This document shows positions 52,000-60,105 of a stretch of 63,451 nt of DNA, piece after piece (the stretch's first letter is position 1; every line of letters starts with the position of its first letter). A model generated the notes under the pieces. That model was not told the origin of the DNA. It did not search any database and worked only from the letters and a program-made list of their open reading frames with translations. The translations under genes were made by a program, and so were the position numbers. Source of the DNA: Nocardiopsis sp. CC223A (GTDB taxonomy: Bacteria; Actinomycetota; Actinomycetes; Streptosporangiales; Streptosporangiaceae); assembly GCF_030766825.1 (NCBI RefSeq), contig NZ_JASFDV010000034.1:1-63451 (forward strand), given 5' to 3'.

Positions 52000-52021
52000 G
52001 AGGACCTCGCAAGAGGTCCTC
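52000..52021 (+). terminator. tRNA-type terminator hairpin
   Basis: GAGGACCTC (52000-52008) and GAGGTCCTC (52013-52021) pair perfectly around a GCAA tetraloop, 30 bases after the tRNA remnant. Confidence 0.7.
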
Positions 52022-52040
52022 GCCGCGTTCCGGGCCGATG

Positions 52041-52059
52041 TGTGCTCCTGGTGTGCTCC
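52041..52059. repeat. Direct repeat TGTGCTCC, possible integrase arm sites
   Basis: TGTGCTCC occurs at 52041-52048 and 52052-52059, eleven bases apart, about one helical turn. The larger block GCTCCTGGTGTGCTCCCC recurs just after both integrase stop codons, as CTCC-TGG-TGTGCTCCCC near 56587-56603 and in full near 60082-60099. The position suggests recombinase arm-type binding sites. Confidence 0.5.
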
Positions 52060-52077
52060 CCAGTACAAGGTCAGTAC

Positions 52078-52235
52078 AGGTGGGGCACCCACCTCCCGAG
52101 CACTTTGCCCTCCCATGGCCGTGCGGGGGCACCCGTGTGCCCACGGGTGCACCACCGCAGGCGGCGGACGCGGACCCGTGCCGTCATATCCGCCCCCGAA
52201 CACACCAGCCCTGCCCAAGGACCACCAGGGCTGGT
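52078..52235. repeat. Cluster of three perfect inverted repeats
   Basis: Three hairpins follow one another: AGGTGGG/CCCACCT (52078-52094), GCACCCGTG/CACGGGTGC (52129-52150) and ACCAGCCCTG/CAGGGCTGGT (52204-52235). They fill the space between the arm-like repeats and the IS element. They could be part of an att region, terminators or a replication or transfer site; no gene is present here. Confidence 0.55.
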
Positions 52236-52287
52236 CAGCCGCCCACACCCTACACAGCCGCTACCCTGCGCTGTCGTCGGCGACTAG

Positions 52288-53790
52288 TACTCCAGCCGCA
52301 CTTAGTGATCGATGAGACGTCTTTGCCGCTGATAGTGGCAGCGGCGGGCCCTGGCCTGGTGACGGCGTCTCCACCGCGACCAACGGACCCGGTATGACCA
52401 GGCATGATCGGGCCGGTGGTAGTGGGCGTGCAGTCGGCGGATCTCGTTGACGGTCAACCCGACCAGCTCGCCCGGATCGTCACCCCCCGGCCTCTCACGC
52501 GGCGATCGTCCCTGCGAGGAAGGCCCCCTGTGTGGCGGAACCGTCGTTCCCGCCGACCTGGCCCTCCCGGCCGGATGGTGGATCGGCGGCGAGGAAGGCC
52601 AGATGGGCGTGGGCCACCATCGCGAGCGTGATGTGCCGGTACCAGGCGGTGTGCGTACGGACCTGGTAGTGGTCCAATCCGACCTCGTTCTTGGTCGCCT
52701 GGAACACCTCTTCCACGCTCCACCGCGCCCCGGCTACCCGCACCAGCTCGGACAAGGCGACCGGACCCATGGACCAGCACCGGTAGAACGCCACCTCGGT
52801 GGGGTCGCTGAGCGAGCGGCGGGCGAGCACCCACTCGTGCTCACCGACCCCGATCCAGGCCCAGTCGTAGAACCGCCTCCCTTTGGCGCCGTCCCCGCAG
52901 GCATAGCGCTGCCACGCATCGGCCCCCAACAGCGCGACGAGGGTGTCGGCGCGGGTCCTGACCCCGGCCAGGACCAGGCGGTGGTCGCGCGAGACGGCCA
53001 TGACATGGCTCAGCCCCCGGCTGCGGCAGCGCTCGCGCAGGCGGGTGTTGTCGCCGTAGGCCTCATCGGCGGTGACCCAGGCGAACGACAGCAGCGGATC
53101 GTCCGCGCAGCGTTCGATCATCCGCCAGGCCAGCTCGGGCTTGGTCTCAAAGCGGGTGCCGTCGGGAACCCCGGCGTCGGCGAGCCGGTCCGCCTCGGCG
53201 AACCAGGACTCGGGCAGGTACAGCTCCCGGTCGATGAGCACCCGCTGCCTGTCGGGGTTGACGTAGGAGCAGAACACCCCGATCTGGCAGTTGGTGATCT
53301 TGCCCGCGGTGCCGGTGTACTGGCATTGTACCCCGGCTGAGCGGCGGCCCTTCTTCTCGAACCCGGTGTCGTCCACGACCAGCACCCCGTCCAGGTGGCC
53401 GATCCGTTCGGCGGTCTGGGCGCGCAGGGCGTCGCGGACCTGATCGGCGTCCCAGCGGGCGTGGTTGAGCAGGCGCTGCATGCCGTCGGGGGTGGCGTCG
53501 CCGGCGAACTCGGCCAGGGACCAGCCGTTCTTGCGTTCCAAGCTGCTGAGCAGCCCCAGCAGGTAGGAGCGGGCGCGCAGCCGGGGTTCCCGGCGGCCGA
53601 AGAAGGGGGCCACGGTCTGGGAGAACAGGTCCTCGAACCCGTTCGCCCAGACGGTGGGATCGACTTCCGTTACAGTGGGCGGCACGGCCACCGCCGATCG
53701 TTTGGTTCCTTCACACCCACATGATCACAGCGGTGGCCGTCTCATGTCCGGGGGTTGCTCAGACCGAGATCTCAAAGTGCGGCTGGAGTA
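52288..53790 (-). mobile_element. IS701-like insertion sequence, intact
   Basis: The 1503-bp element has terminal inverted repeats: TACTCCAGCCGCACTT begins the left end and is matched exactly, in reverse, at the right end, with partial matching beyond. CTAG flanks both ends (52284-52287 and 53791-53794), the 4-bp target duplication typical of IS701-type elements. One transposase gene fills it on the reverse strand. The intact repeats suggest recent insertion. Confidence 0.9.
52495..53691 (-). CDS. IS701-family DDE transposase
   Basis: This 398-residue transposase matches the IS701/DUF4338-like group of the IS4 clan. The first catalytic Asp lies in LVVDDTGFEKKGRRSAGVQCQYTG (split motif VVDDTGFEKKG), the second in FAWVTADEAYGDN, and the Glu in WSVEEVFQATKNEVGLDHYQVR. 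No frameshift or stop is seen, so it is probably active. The ATG is at 53691. Confidence 0.92.
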   Translation of the reverse strand: MAVPPTVTEVDPTVWANGFEDLFSQTVAPFFGRREPRLRARSYLLGLLSSLERKNGWSLAEFAGDATPDGMQRLLNHARWDADQVRDALRAQTAERIGHLDGVLVVDDTGFEKKGRRSAGVQCQYTGTAGKITNCQIGVFCSYVNPDRQRVLIDRELYLPESWFAEADRLADAGVPDGTRFETKPELAWRMIERCADDPLLSFAWVTADEAYGDNTRLRERCRSRGLSHVMAVSRDHRLVLAGVRTRADTLVALLGADAWQRYACGDGAKGRRFYDWAWIGVGEHEWVLARRSLSDPTEVAFYRCWSMGPVALSELVRVAGARWSVEEVFQATKNEVGLDHYQVRTHTAWYRHITLAMVAHAHLAFLAADPPSGREGQVGGNDGSATQGAFLAGTIAA

Positions 53791-53957
53791 CTAGCGCAAC
53801 CTGATGATCCAAAAGCCCCCTAACCGCCGACGGGCGCTGGCAAGATGCTCTTGATCAATCAACTGATGCTATTCACCAAGCAGCGAAAGCAGAAGCAGCT
53901 CGGTCGATTCGGCTTCTTCGCCGTAAGGTGCACAGCACACTGACCAAAGGAGGAACG

Positions 53958-56534
53958 ATGACCCATGCAGCGGTACCGGATTTCGACCAGCGCCTCACCG
54001 CGTTCGGATCCACGAGGTTCACCCAACTACGGCAGGGACAACGCCAAGTCCTCACCGCGTACGCTCAGCAGCACCGCGACACCGCGGACCTAGCCATCGA
54101 GATGCCGACCGGAGAGGGCAAAACACTCTTGGCTCTGTTGATCGCCGACTATGCCCTGGACCAAGGTTGGTCCGTGGCCTACTTGACAGGCACCCGCCAA
54201 CTTGCGCAACGGGTCGAAGAAGAAGCCAACGCACTGGGATTGGACGTTGTCCGCTTCGCTGCAAAGGACTACGGCGGAGCCAAGCTCGATGACTACCACC
54301 AAGCGCAAGCTGTTGGCGTCATGAACTACTGGGTCTATTTCAACAGCAGCCCTGTCCCTCAGCCAGCCGACATGGTCATCTTCGACGACGCCCATCTCGC
54401 CGAGCAACCACTCAGCGGGCTGCAAACCCTACGCATCCCCGACAAGCAAGGCCCCGCCAGCGAGCTGTACCAAACGATCTGCGAACTCTTGGCGGCACAC
54501 ACCAATGCCTACCCCGGTTTGCAGGCGATGCTGGAAGGTACCGCCCAATCCAGCACCCCGCCCGAGTTGCTGTCATTCAAAGACTGGGCCGCCATCGCAA
54601 CACCTGTCCGCGACGCCATTGAAGAGTCACCCCTCATCGACAAGGACGAGATCAAATACGTCTGGCCTGCTGTCCGTGACCATCTCAGCCGGTGCGGAGT
54701 GCTCATCGGGCCGTCCGGCATCGAGATCCGCCCTTACCACCCGCCGACTACACTCAACACCTGGTACAGCCAAGCCAAGCAGCGGATCTATCTCTCCGCG
54801 ACACTCGGCTCAATGGATGATCTGCAACGACGTGTTGGTGGCAGCCCAATCACCCAGCTAGAGCCCGCACAATCGCTTCCTCCGGGGGCAACCGGCGAGC
54901 GGCTGCTGGTGCTCAACCCCAGTTCGGAGCGCCCATTCGACTCCACCGTGCTCGAATGGGCGCTGAGCCAAGCGCGTGCCGCGGGCGGGCGCGCAGCCTG
55001 GCTGTGCGCCAGCCACTCAGAGGCTGACACTCTTCAGGAAGCCCTCACTGAGGCTGAAGAAACGGTTTATCGCCTTCGGTCTGGTGACGACGCGATAGTG
55101 GACATCTGGAGTCGGGCTGCAAGCGGACACCTAGTTACCGCAGGCCGTTACGATGGGCTCGACCTTGCGGGAGACGTTTGCAGGCTAGTCATCATCGTCT
55201 CGATCCCGCAGGCCAGCAGCGAGTTTGAACGGTTCGTCGTCGCTTACCTCGGCGACGCCAGTTTCATGCGCCACCGCGTCGGTCAACGCATCACTCAAGC
55301 CTTGGGACGTGCAAATCGCGACGCCACCGACCGGTCTCTTTACCTCGGGCTAGATCCCAGCTTCGCGCAGGTGCTCGCCGACCCTGCGGTCCGAAAGTCA
55401 ATCCCTGAAAGTGTTACACCCACCGTCCGCGGGGCCTTGGAACGGTACGACCAAGGTTGGGAAGGCACCTTGCGCGCCTGTGAGGCCTTTTGGGAAGACT
55501 CCAAGAGGACTCCCCATCCGAGCGCACCTGGCGAACAGTCACCATCTCGGCGTAAGGCACGCCCCGGGCGCGGCACCAGCAAAAACGGTGAAATGTCCAG
55601 CTCTGATGCCGAGGTCTCGGCAGCAACTGACCTATGGATCGGCGACCACACGAGTGCTGCAGTTAAGGCTCGTGAGGCTGCGGCACAGCTGATAGCTGCC
55701 GAGGAAACCGAACATGCGGCGTTCTGGCGTTACGTTGAGGCCCACGCTCACTTCGACCGAGGCCGTGCTCAAGACCTGGCTGCTGCGCGAGAGACTCTGG
55801 ATGACGTCACTAAGAACGGGCCACGGACCGCTTGGTTTCGTCGGCTGGCTCGCACTGTAGCCGACCTTGAAGGCTATGAGCGCCCAACCGATGACCTCGA
55901 CCGAATCTTCCTCGCCTGGGACGAGTGGCGTCGTGAAGCCGGAGTTAGGCTCGACCGTGCTCTCTCCAAGGGCCGAACCTTTCTCACAGGTAACCACGAC
56001 CAGCAGTGTGAAGGGCTGAAGGTACTCGCCCGACTTACCGGTGCCAGTGGCGAACGCCCACCAAAGCGTGAACAGAGTGCTACTGACTGCCGCTGGACTT
56101 GGTCTACTGCCAAACGCGCCGAGCGCCGCGTATGGGAAGTTAAAACTGGCAAGCCCAACCCCCTCGACCGCGAAGATGTGAACCAACTGCTCGGTCAGAT
56201 CGAAGTCGAAACCAGGCGTTCGGCGAAAACTCGCGTTTATGGCTGCCTACTAACCCCAGCCACCACTGCAAAACACGATGCAGCCGAAGCCGCGCATGAC
56301 AAGGCCGCACTGATCCATCACGGCGCAGTCGTCCGACTCTATGATCTGTTGGCCGACCGACTCCGGACGTACGACGCACTTTGCGGCAACGGAAATGCCG
56401 AGGCACGCGGCGATGCCCGAACGAAAATTGAATCGCTTTTGCCCAAAGACAGGTGGCTCGATCAACTGCTATCCCCGACTCGTGGAAACCTCATCACCGC
56501 CGATCATGTAACAGCCATCTTCCCTTCGACTTAA
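53958..56534 (+). CDS. SF2 helicase fused to a PD-(D/E)XK-like nuclease domain
   Basis: The protein has 858 residues from ATG 53958, with AAAGGAGG just upstream. Helicase motifs are Walker A MPTGEGKT (49-56), motif II DDAH (143-146), motif III SAT (280-282), motif V TAGRYDGLDL (394-403) and motif VI QALGRANRDA (447-456). A charged linker (515-550) and a helical region (about 560-690) precede a C-terminal part with D710, E727-V-K729 (VWEVKTG) and Q746, spaced as in PD-(D/E)XK nucleases. It should translocate on and cut nucleic acid. Base composition is clearly less GC-rich than its neighbours, so it was acquired by transfer. Single-gene phage defence is the leading idea, unproven. Confidence 0.85.
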   Translation: MTHAAVPDFDQRLTAFGSTRFTQLRQGQRQVLTAYAQQHRDTADLAIEMPTGEGKTLLALLIADYALDQGWSVAYLTGTRQLAQRVEEEANALGLDVVRFAAKDYGGAKLDDYHQAQAVGVMNYWVYFNSSPVPQPADMVIFDDAHLAEQPLSGLQTLRIPDKQGPASELYQTICELLAAHTNAYPGLQAMLEGTAQSSTPPELLSFKDWAAIATPVRDAIEESPLIDKDEIKYVWPAVRDHLSRCGVLIGPSGIEIRPYHPPTTLNTWYSQAKQRIYLSATLGSMDDLQRRVGGSPITQLEPAQSLPPGATGERLLVLNPSSERPFDSTVLEWALSQARAAGGRAAWLCASHSEADTLQEALTEAEETVYRLRSGDDAIVDIWSRAASGHLVTAGRYDGLDLAGDVCRLVIIVSIPQASSEFERFVVAYLGDASFMRHRVGQRITQALGRANRDATDRSLYLGLDPSFAQVLADPAVRKSIPESVTPTVRGALERYDQGWEGTLRACEAFWEDSKRTPHPSAPGEQSPSRRKARPGRGTSKNGEMSSSDAEVSAATDLWIGDHTSAAVKAREAAAQLIAAEETEHAAFWRYVEAHAHFDRGRAQDLAAARETLDDVTKNGPRTAWFRRLARTVADLEGYERPTDDLDRIFLAWDEWRREAGVRLDRALSKGRTFLTGNHDQQCEGLKVLARLTGASGERPPKREQSATDCRWTWSTAKRAERRVWEVKTGKPNPLDREDVNQLLGQIEVETRRSAKTRVYGCLLTPATTAKHDAAEAAHDKAALIHHGAVVRLYDLLADRLRTYDALCGNGNAEARGDARTKIESLLPKDRWLDQLLSPTRGNLITADHVTAIFPST

Positions 56535-56610
56535 AACGTGCCATCCAAACTTCGGCGATAGGTCATTCTTTGCAGAATAAGACCCTCTCCTGGTGTGCTC
56601 CCCCGTCCCG

Positions 56611-57360
56611 CTACCCGGCCGACACCGGCGTCCCGCGCAGCAGCGCGGCGGTCGCCTCGGCCACCGCTTTGGCGACGTCGGGGTAGACCGATTGGTAGGT
56701 GTCCTGGGTGAAGTGCGTGGTCGCGTGGCCGAGCTCGGCGGAGACCACCTTCACGTCCGTGCCCGCCGCGAGCGCCAGGGAGGCGGCCCCGTGGCGCAGC
56801 CCGTGCAAGGTGATGGGCGGAAGGGCGGCGGCTTTGGCGATACGGCAGAACCAGTCACTGACCTGCCCCGGATGCCACGCCGACCCGTCCTGACGGGTGA
56901 ACACCAACCCCGTACCGGTCCAGGCGGATCCTGCTGCGAGGCGGTGTTCGTTCTGGAACCTCTTCCACCCCTGCAGGATCTTGATCGTGTCGGCATCCAG
57001 GGTGATCGTGCGCTGGCCTGCTGCGCTTTTCGGCGTGGAGGTGATGGTCTCCCAGGCCAGCTGCACGACCTGGACGCGGATGTCGATCTGCCCGTCCACC
57101 AACCGGGTGTTCGCCCACGGCAACCCGACCGCCTCACCGCGCCGGAGTCCCTTGACGGCGATGAGGTGGAACACCGGGAACAACCACGTGTACCTCCTCG
57201 CATGCTGGAGGAAGGTGCGGGTCTGCTCCGATGTCCGGACCATCACCTCCCCCGGAACGGTTCCGTCCTTCTCCCACCGGCGCACCCGGTGTTTCGTGCC
57301 GCTACCCGCCTGGTTCGCAAGCCCGGGGATCACCTGAATGCCGTGGACTCGCAATGTCAC
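56611..57360 (-). pseudogene. Tyrosine integrase, N-terminally truncated
   Basis: From about 57291 leftward this is a close relative of the integrase at 60106, covering the catalytic domain: Arg in KGLRRGEAVGL, HGLRHGAAS, and GHATTHFTQDTY with the nucleophilic Tyr. The upstream 240 or so residues, including the arm-binding and core-binding parts, are missing and replaced by unrelated sequence (about 57296-57360). A GTG at 57360 overlapping the oxidoreductase stop could still start a 249-residue product. Such a catalytic fragment is unlikely to integrate DNA on its own. Confidence 0.8.
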
Positions 57361-58010
57361 ATGACGATGATGGGCTCCGCCAGTTCCAGGTTGCGGGACA
57401 GTTGCTCGCGGTTCTGCCGTGCGTGCTGGACCCAGGCGGGCTGACCGGGGGCGGTGCGCCAGGACTCGCTCAACGGACTGTTGTCCACCGTGTCGAACCC
57501 GAACCGGTCGTACAGCCGTGTGACGATGTCCACGGCCTCTGGGTAGTCGCTCGACACCGACAGCGCCTGTCGGGCGGGGTCGCCCGCGGGTCGGGCCGTG
57601 CGGAGCAGGCTCGGAGCCTGGATGTGGGTGAACGCCTTGGCGACCTTCGACGTCGGGAGCTGTTCCTGGCGCAGCTCGTGGACCGTCTTCTCACCGGAGT
57701 CGACCATCGGAAAGTGGCCGTCGCGCCAGATCATGTAGTTGTTCGTGTCCAGAACGACCTTGCCCGCCAGCTCTGCGACGGGCATGTCATTGACGAGTTT
57801 GAGAGGGACGGCGATGACGGCGAAGTCGCCCGACGCCGCGGCCTCCGCCGCGTACGCGGCGGAGGCCGCCGGGCCGAGTTCGTCGATGAGCTCTTCCAAG
57901 GTCTCAGGGCCCCGCGAGTTGGCGATGACGACCTTGTAGCCGTTCGCCACCGCCGCGCGGGCGATCTGGCTCCCCACCTCGCCCGCGCCGATGATCCCGA
58001 TCGTTGTCAC
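57357..58010 (-). CDS. NAD(P)-binding oxidoreductase (F420:NADP+ reductase-like)
   Basis: The protein has 217 residues from GTG 58010, with GGAGG five bases upstream. The Rossmann start TTIGIIGAGEVGSQIARAAVANGYKVVIANSRGPETL (given as the motif GIIGAGEVGSQIARAA) and VVLDTNNYM place it with the NADP oxidoreductase/F420-dependent NADP reductase family. F420 use cannot be confirmed by sequence. The gene is oriented with the HTH regulator upstream and precedes the truncated integrase. Confidence 0.8.
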   Translation of the reverse strand: MTTIGIIGAGEVGSQIARAAVANGYKVVIANSRGPETLEELIDELGPAASAAYAAEAAASGDFAVIAVPLKLVNDMPVAELAGKVVLDTNNYMIWRDGHFPMVDSGEKTVHELRQEQLPTSKVAKAFTHIQAPSLLRTARPAGDPARQALSVSSDYPEAVDIVTRLYDRFGFDTVDNSPLSESWRTAPGQPAWVQHARQNREQLSRNLELAEPIIVM

Positions 58011-58095
58011 AGGTGCCTCCACCGCAAAGCCTTGATGAGAAATACTGTTCGCCCGCACGGTCGTGCCGTGCGCCGTACCCGGAGCCCGAACGGGT

Positions 58096-58980
58096 TCACT
58101 CGGACACAGCGCCGTTCGTCTCGCGGGCCGGAGCGCCCGCGTTCCCTCCCCGCCCCTGTGCGGGCATGTCCGCCGAAGCCAGCAGAGCCAACTTCTCCGC
58201 GCTGTCGGACCCGGCGTCCGGGTGGTACACGACGAGTTTCAGGCTCTCGGCCCCGCCCACACTCAGCCGCTCCCTGTTGAGGGTCAGCTCCCCGACCCGC
58301 GGGTGGTCGAGCCGGATCGGCGTTCCGCGTTGGCCCCGCACCTCGTGCCGGGCCCAGAGCCTGCGGAACAGCGGGCTCGCCAGTGAGAGTTCTCCGACGA
58401 GGTCGGCGAAGCGGGGATCGTCGATGTCGGTGCCCACGGACTGGCGCAGGTTCGCGATGAAGCACTCCGTGACGCGCTTCCACTCCGGGTACAGCGCCTG
58501 CTGGCCCGGGTCCAGGAACATGTCCCTCAGCTGGTTGCCGCCCACGACCAGTCGGGGGTCGAGGGCCCGGGCGAGCGCGTTCGAGGCCAGGATGTCGAAG
58601 TACCGGCCCTCTAGGAAGGCGGGCTGGACGAGGGAGTCCAGCAGCTTGAGCACACCGGTCGGCACCGTCTCCTTACGCGGCCTGCGTCCGCGCCGCCGGG
58701 GAACGTCGGCGACCAGCGACAGCAGATGCGCGAAGTGGTCGTCGTCCAGGTGCAGCACGCGCGCGATCGACTCCAGCACCTGCACCGACGGGTTACGGTC
58801 GCGGCCCCGTTCCAACCGCAGGTAGTAGTCGGCGCTGATACCGGCGAGCATGGCGACCTCCTCCCGGCGTAATCCGGGCACACGCCGTACACCGATGTCG
58901 GGGATCCCCACCTGTTCGGGCCGCACCAGAGCGCGCCGAGCACGCAGGAACGCGCCGAGGGCGTTCGATGTCTCGCTCAT
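58096..58980 (-). CDS. XRE-family regulator with MmyB-like ligand domain
   Basis: This 294-residue protein has an N-terminal HTH (FLRARRALVRPEQVGIP; LRREEVAMLAGISADYYLRLERGR) and a C-terminal MmyB-like domain (LLDSLVQPAFLEGRYFDILASNALARAL; LVVYHPDAGS). Regulators of this family typically repress a divergent oxidoreductase gene. Here the SDR gene at 59120 is divergent and the NAD(P)-binding gene is just downstream, so both are likely targets. Confidence 0.87.
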   Translation of the reverse strand: MSETSNALGAFLRARRALVRPEQVGIPDIGVRRVPGLRREEVAMLAGISADYYLRLERGRDRNPSVQVLESIARVLHLDDDHFAHLLSLVADVPRRRGRRPRKETVPTGVLKLLDSLVQPAFLEGRYFDILASNALARALDPRLVVGGNQLRDMFLDPGQQALYPEWKRVTECFIANLRQSVGTDIDDPRFADLVGELSLASPLFRRLWARHEVRGQRGTPIRLDHPRVGELTLNRERLSVGGAESLKLVVYHPDAGSDSAEKLALLASADMPAQGRGGNAGAPARETNGAVSE

Positions 58981-59119
58981 GCGGTCAGCCTAAATCGCCG
59001 CACGGCGGACAGAGGGGGTCCTGTCACACCCTGGGATCGGCAGGGCTCTGGGCCGGGGACACGGCCCCTCCTAGCGTGTCGGAAGTCCCGTTCGGGCCGC
59101 GTATCCCAGGAGGAGATCC

Positions 59120-59806
59120 ATGACCGTCACACTGATCACCGGGGCCAACAAGGGCATCGGTTTCGAGACCGCGAAGCAGCTTCTGGCGCTGGGACACGTC
59201 TTCTACATCGGTGCGCGCGACACCGAGCGGGGGGAGAAGGCCGCAGCGGAGATCGGTGCACGGTTCGTCCGGCTCGACGTGACCGACGACGCGTTGGTGA
59301 AGAGCGCGCTGGCGGCGATCGGTGCGGCCGAGGGGCGGCTCGACGTCCTGGTGAACAACGCGGGAGTCCTGGCGTCCGGAGACATCGACGGCCCCTCGGC
59401 CCTGCGCTCCTTCGACACGAACGCGGTGGGGGTCGTGCGGGTCACGGAGGCGGCGCTGCCCCTGCTGCGCGAGTCCGCCAACCCCACCGTCGTCAACGTT
59501 TCCAGCAGCGCCGGATCGTTCTGGGCGGTGACCAACCCCGAACGGCCCGAGTTCCACCTGCCGACCGCGCTCTACTCCGCATCCAAGGCCGCGGCCACCA
59601 TGCTGACGCTCCAGTACGCCAAGGCCCACCCGGACATCAAGTTCAACGCGCTGGAGCCGGGCACCACCGCCACGGACATGACCGCGGCTTTCGGGATCGG
59701 AAGGTCGCCCGAGGAGAGCGCCAGGACCGTCGTGCGGCTGGCTACCCTCGACGCGGACGGGCCAACGGGGACCTTCCAGGATGAGAACGGGGAGCTGCCC
59801 TGGTGA
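59120..59806 (+). CDS. Short-chain dehydrogenase/reductase
   Basis: This 228-residue SDR has the cofactor motif TGANKGIGFETAKQL (TGxxxGIG), NNAGVL, the catalytic Ser in VVNVSSSAGSFW and Tyr/Lys in ALYSASKAA. It reduces or oxidises a carbonyl with NAD(P)H. AGGAGGAG precedes ATG 59120. It is divergent from the MmyB-type regulator. The substrate is unknown. Confidence 0.9.
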   Translation: MTVTLITGANKGIGFETAKQLLALGHVFYIGARDTERGEKAAAEIGARFVRLDVTDDALVKSALAAIGAAEGRLDVLVNNAGVLASGDIDGPSALRSFDTNAVGVVRVTEAALPLLRESANPTVVNVSSSAGSFWAVTNPERPEFHLPTALYSASKAAATMLTLQYAKAHPDIKFNALEPGTTATDMTAAFGIGRSPEESARTVVRLATLDADGPTGTFQDENGELPW

Positions 59807-59991
59807 GCGCCTGACAACCTCCAAGGAATTCAACGACGGAGGCCTTTACAACCGATCGGGTGAGCGCAACGAAGGCCATCGGATTCGGAACCGGTCCCGA
59901 CGACGACAGTTGCCGTGCGACAGCACGGTGTGGAAGACGGAGTCCTCACCACCGCGGACACTTCGTTGAGACCACATCCAGGGGACCTTTG

Positions 59992-60097
59992 ATCCGATGG
60001 CCCACCAGCACCGCCCACGAGGAAACCCCAGGCCGGGCGGGGTGAACCCGCCACACGGCCCGGGGCCCGGGACGCTGAGTCGCTCCTGGTGTGCTCC
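59992..60097. other. Second att-like region next to the intact integrase
   Basis: Blocks from the tRNA-proximal region recur here in the same order: ATCCGATGGCC (59992-60002; 51935-51945), CACCAG (60003-60008; 51979-51984), CCCACGAGGA (60014-60023; 51995-52004) and the GCTCCTGG-TGTGCTCCCC arm block. The tRNA T-arm is missing in this copy. The integrase stop follows at 60106. The rest of 59807-60105 has a CCGTGC/GCACGG hairpin and no gene. Confidence 0.5.
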
Positions 60098-60105
60098 CCG
60101 TCCCG

